Of a stretch of DNA of 5,009 bases, positions 4,469-5,009 are shown piece after piece. Under the pieces are notes generated by a model. The model saw nothing but the letters and a program-made list of their open reading frames with translations, did no database searches and was not told where the DNA came from. The stretch's first letter is position 1. Each line of letters opens with the position of its first letter. This stretch comes from an uncultured Bacilli bacterium (GTDB taxonomy: Bacteria; Bacillota_I; Bacilli_A; RF39; UBA660): contig CANQXB010000078.1 in assembly GCA_947627805.1 (NCBI GenBank), positions 1-5,009 of the forward strand. The letters are read 5' to 3'. The position numbers and the translations under genes were made by a program.

Positions 4469-4505
4469 AAAACCTATAGCAATTAAGTTATGGGTTTTGT
4501 TTTTT
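4469..4505 (+). terminator. Rho-independent terminator of the 309-residue gene
   Basis: AAAACCTATAGC (4469-4480) pairs along its full 12 bp with GTTATGGGTTTT (4487-4498), allowing two G-T pairs, around the loop AATTAA. It is followed by G and six T residues (4500-4505). It begins 4 nt after the stop codon and isolates the next gene, which has its own promoter. Confidence 0.88.
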
Positions 4506-4546
4506 AAACTAACATTATTTTAGAATTATATACTGTCACTAAAATC

Positions 4547-4575
4547 TTGACAATTTTAAGTTTATACTGTATTAT
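4547..4575 (+). promoter_or_regulatory. Promoter of the YdcF-like gene
   Basis: A perfect -35 TTGACA (4547-4552), a 17-nt spacer and TATTAT (4570-4575, five of six consensus bases). The transcript would start near 4582, leaving a leader of about 18 nt that already contains the ribosome binding site AAAGGGG (4588-4594). Confidence 0.75.
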
Positions 4576-4599
4576 AAGCCTAATTAGAAAGGGGTATTT

Positions 4600-5009
4600 A
4601 TGAAATTAAATGATATTACTTACTATGATTTATTAACTAAGTACCACAATAAAAATAATTTAGAAGATATAGTATTTGATACACAATATCCAAAAGTAGA
4701 AAGTAAAACTGATTTTGGAATTGTCTTTGGAGGAATTTCTATGATACCTTATAGAGTCCAAGAAGCTTTAAGATTATATAATGAAGAATTAATTGATAAG
4801 TTAGTTTTAACTGGAGGTATTGGATTTTTAAATAAAGATAGAAAAACTCCTGAAGCTTTAAAGATGAGGGAATATTTATTAAATCATAGTGTGCCCGATA
4901 GTGATATAATAGTTGAAGGAAAATCGAGAAGCACTTACGAAAACATTGATTTATTTTTACAAATATTAAAAAATCAATATAATTTAGATGATACTTCTTT
5001 CGCTTTAAT
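4600..5009 (+). CDS. YdcF/SanA-like DUF218 family protein (3' end outside the window)
   Basis: The first 136 codons are open to the window end and show the DUF218 pattern. These are a beta strand ending GIVFGG (40-45), a PYRVQEALRLYNE helix (50-62) of the P-x-R-x-x-x-A-x-x-L-Y type, a second strand KLVLTGGIG (67-75), EALKMREYLL (85-94) and the VEGKSRSTYENI motif (105-116). This family includes E. coli YdcF and SanA/ElyC, linked to envelope functions or of unknown activity; E. coli YdcF is reported to bind S-adenosylmethionine. Unlike SanA and ElyC, this protein has no N-terminal membrane helix, so it is probably cytoplasmic like YdcF. The start ATG 4600 follows AAAGGGG (4588-4594) and the promoter at 4547-4575. 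The exact reaction is not predictable, and the C-terminal part cannot be judged. Confidence 0.85.
   Translation, partial: MKLNDITYYDLLTKYHNKNNLEDIVFDTQYPKVESKTDFGIVFGGISMIPYRVQEALRLYNEELIDKLVLTGGIGFLNKDRKTPEALKMREYLLNHSVPDSDIIVEGKSRSTYENIDLFLQILKNQYNLDDTSFAL

Overview
The window is very AT-rich. It uses TGG for tryptophan, has Shine-Dalgarno sites of the GGAGG type, consensus sigma-A-like promoters (TTGACx, 17-18 bp, TATAAT) and hairpin-plus-T-tract terminators. This fits a low-GC Bacillota-type bacterium using the standard bacterial code. An uncultured gut-type Bacilli or Clostridia lineage is a guess; the sequence does not fix the genus.

Left part (1-692): a decayed copy of tRNA-Trp (8-78) lies about 220 bp upstream of an intact tRNA-Trp(CCA) at 299-372, which has its own promoter and terminator. 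From 373 to 692 no gene is seen. This stretch is packed with inverted repeats, including a 27-bp arm pair (498-524/608-634) whose right arm overlaps a second hairpin (625-667).

Middle (693-2312): two tandem minus-strand paralogs (1502-2191 upstream, 693-1445 downstream) encode secreted proteins with a SipW-dependent, TasA/camelysin-type signal peptide. They appear to form one transcription unit. Its only strong promoter (minus strand, 2312 to 2283) is a perfect TTGACA / TATAAT pair with a run of eight G residues in its 18-nt spacer. That is the architecture of a slipped-strand, phase-variable promoter and is the most interesting feature here: it would switch or tune both surface proteins together.

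Right part (2425-5009): a small unrecognised gene (2489-2830); a convergent gene for a nucleotidyltransferase-fold protein (2890-3384); a divergently transcribed, unrecognised 309-residue gene with a TTG start (3535-4464); and the first 136 codons of a YdcF/SanA-like DUF218 protein (4600 to the window end). Each has its own recognisable promoter, so these look like independent short transcription units. Nothing in the sequence links them functionally to the surface-protein pair.
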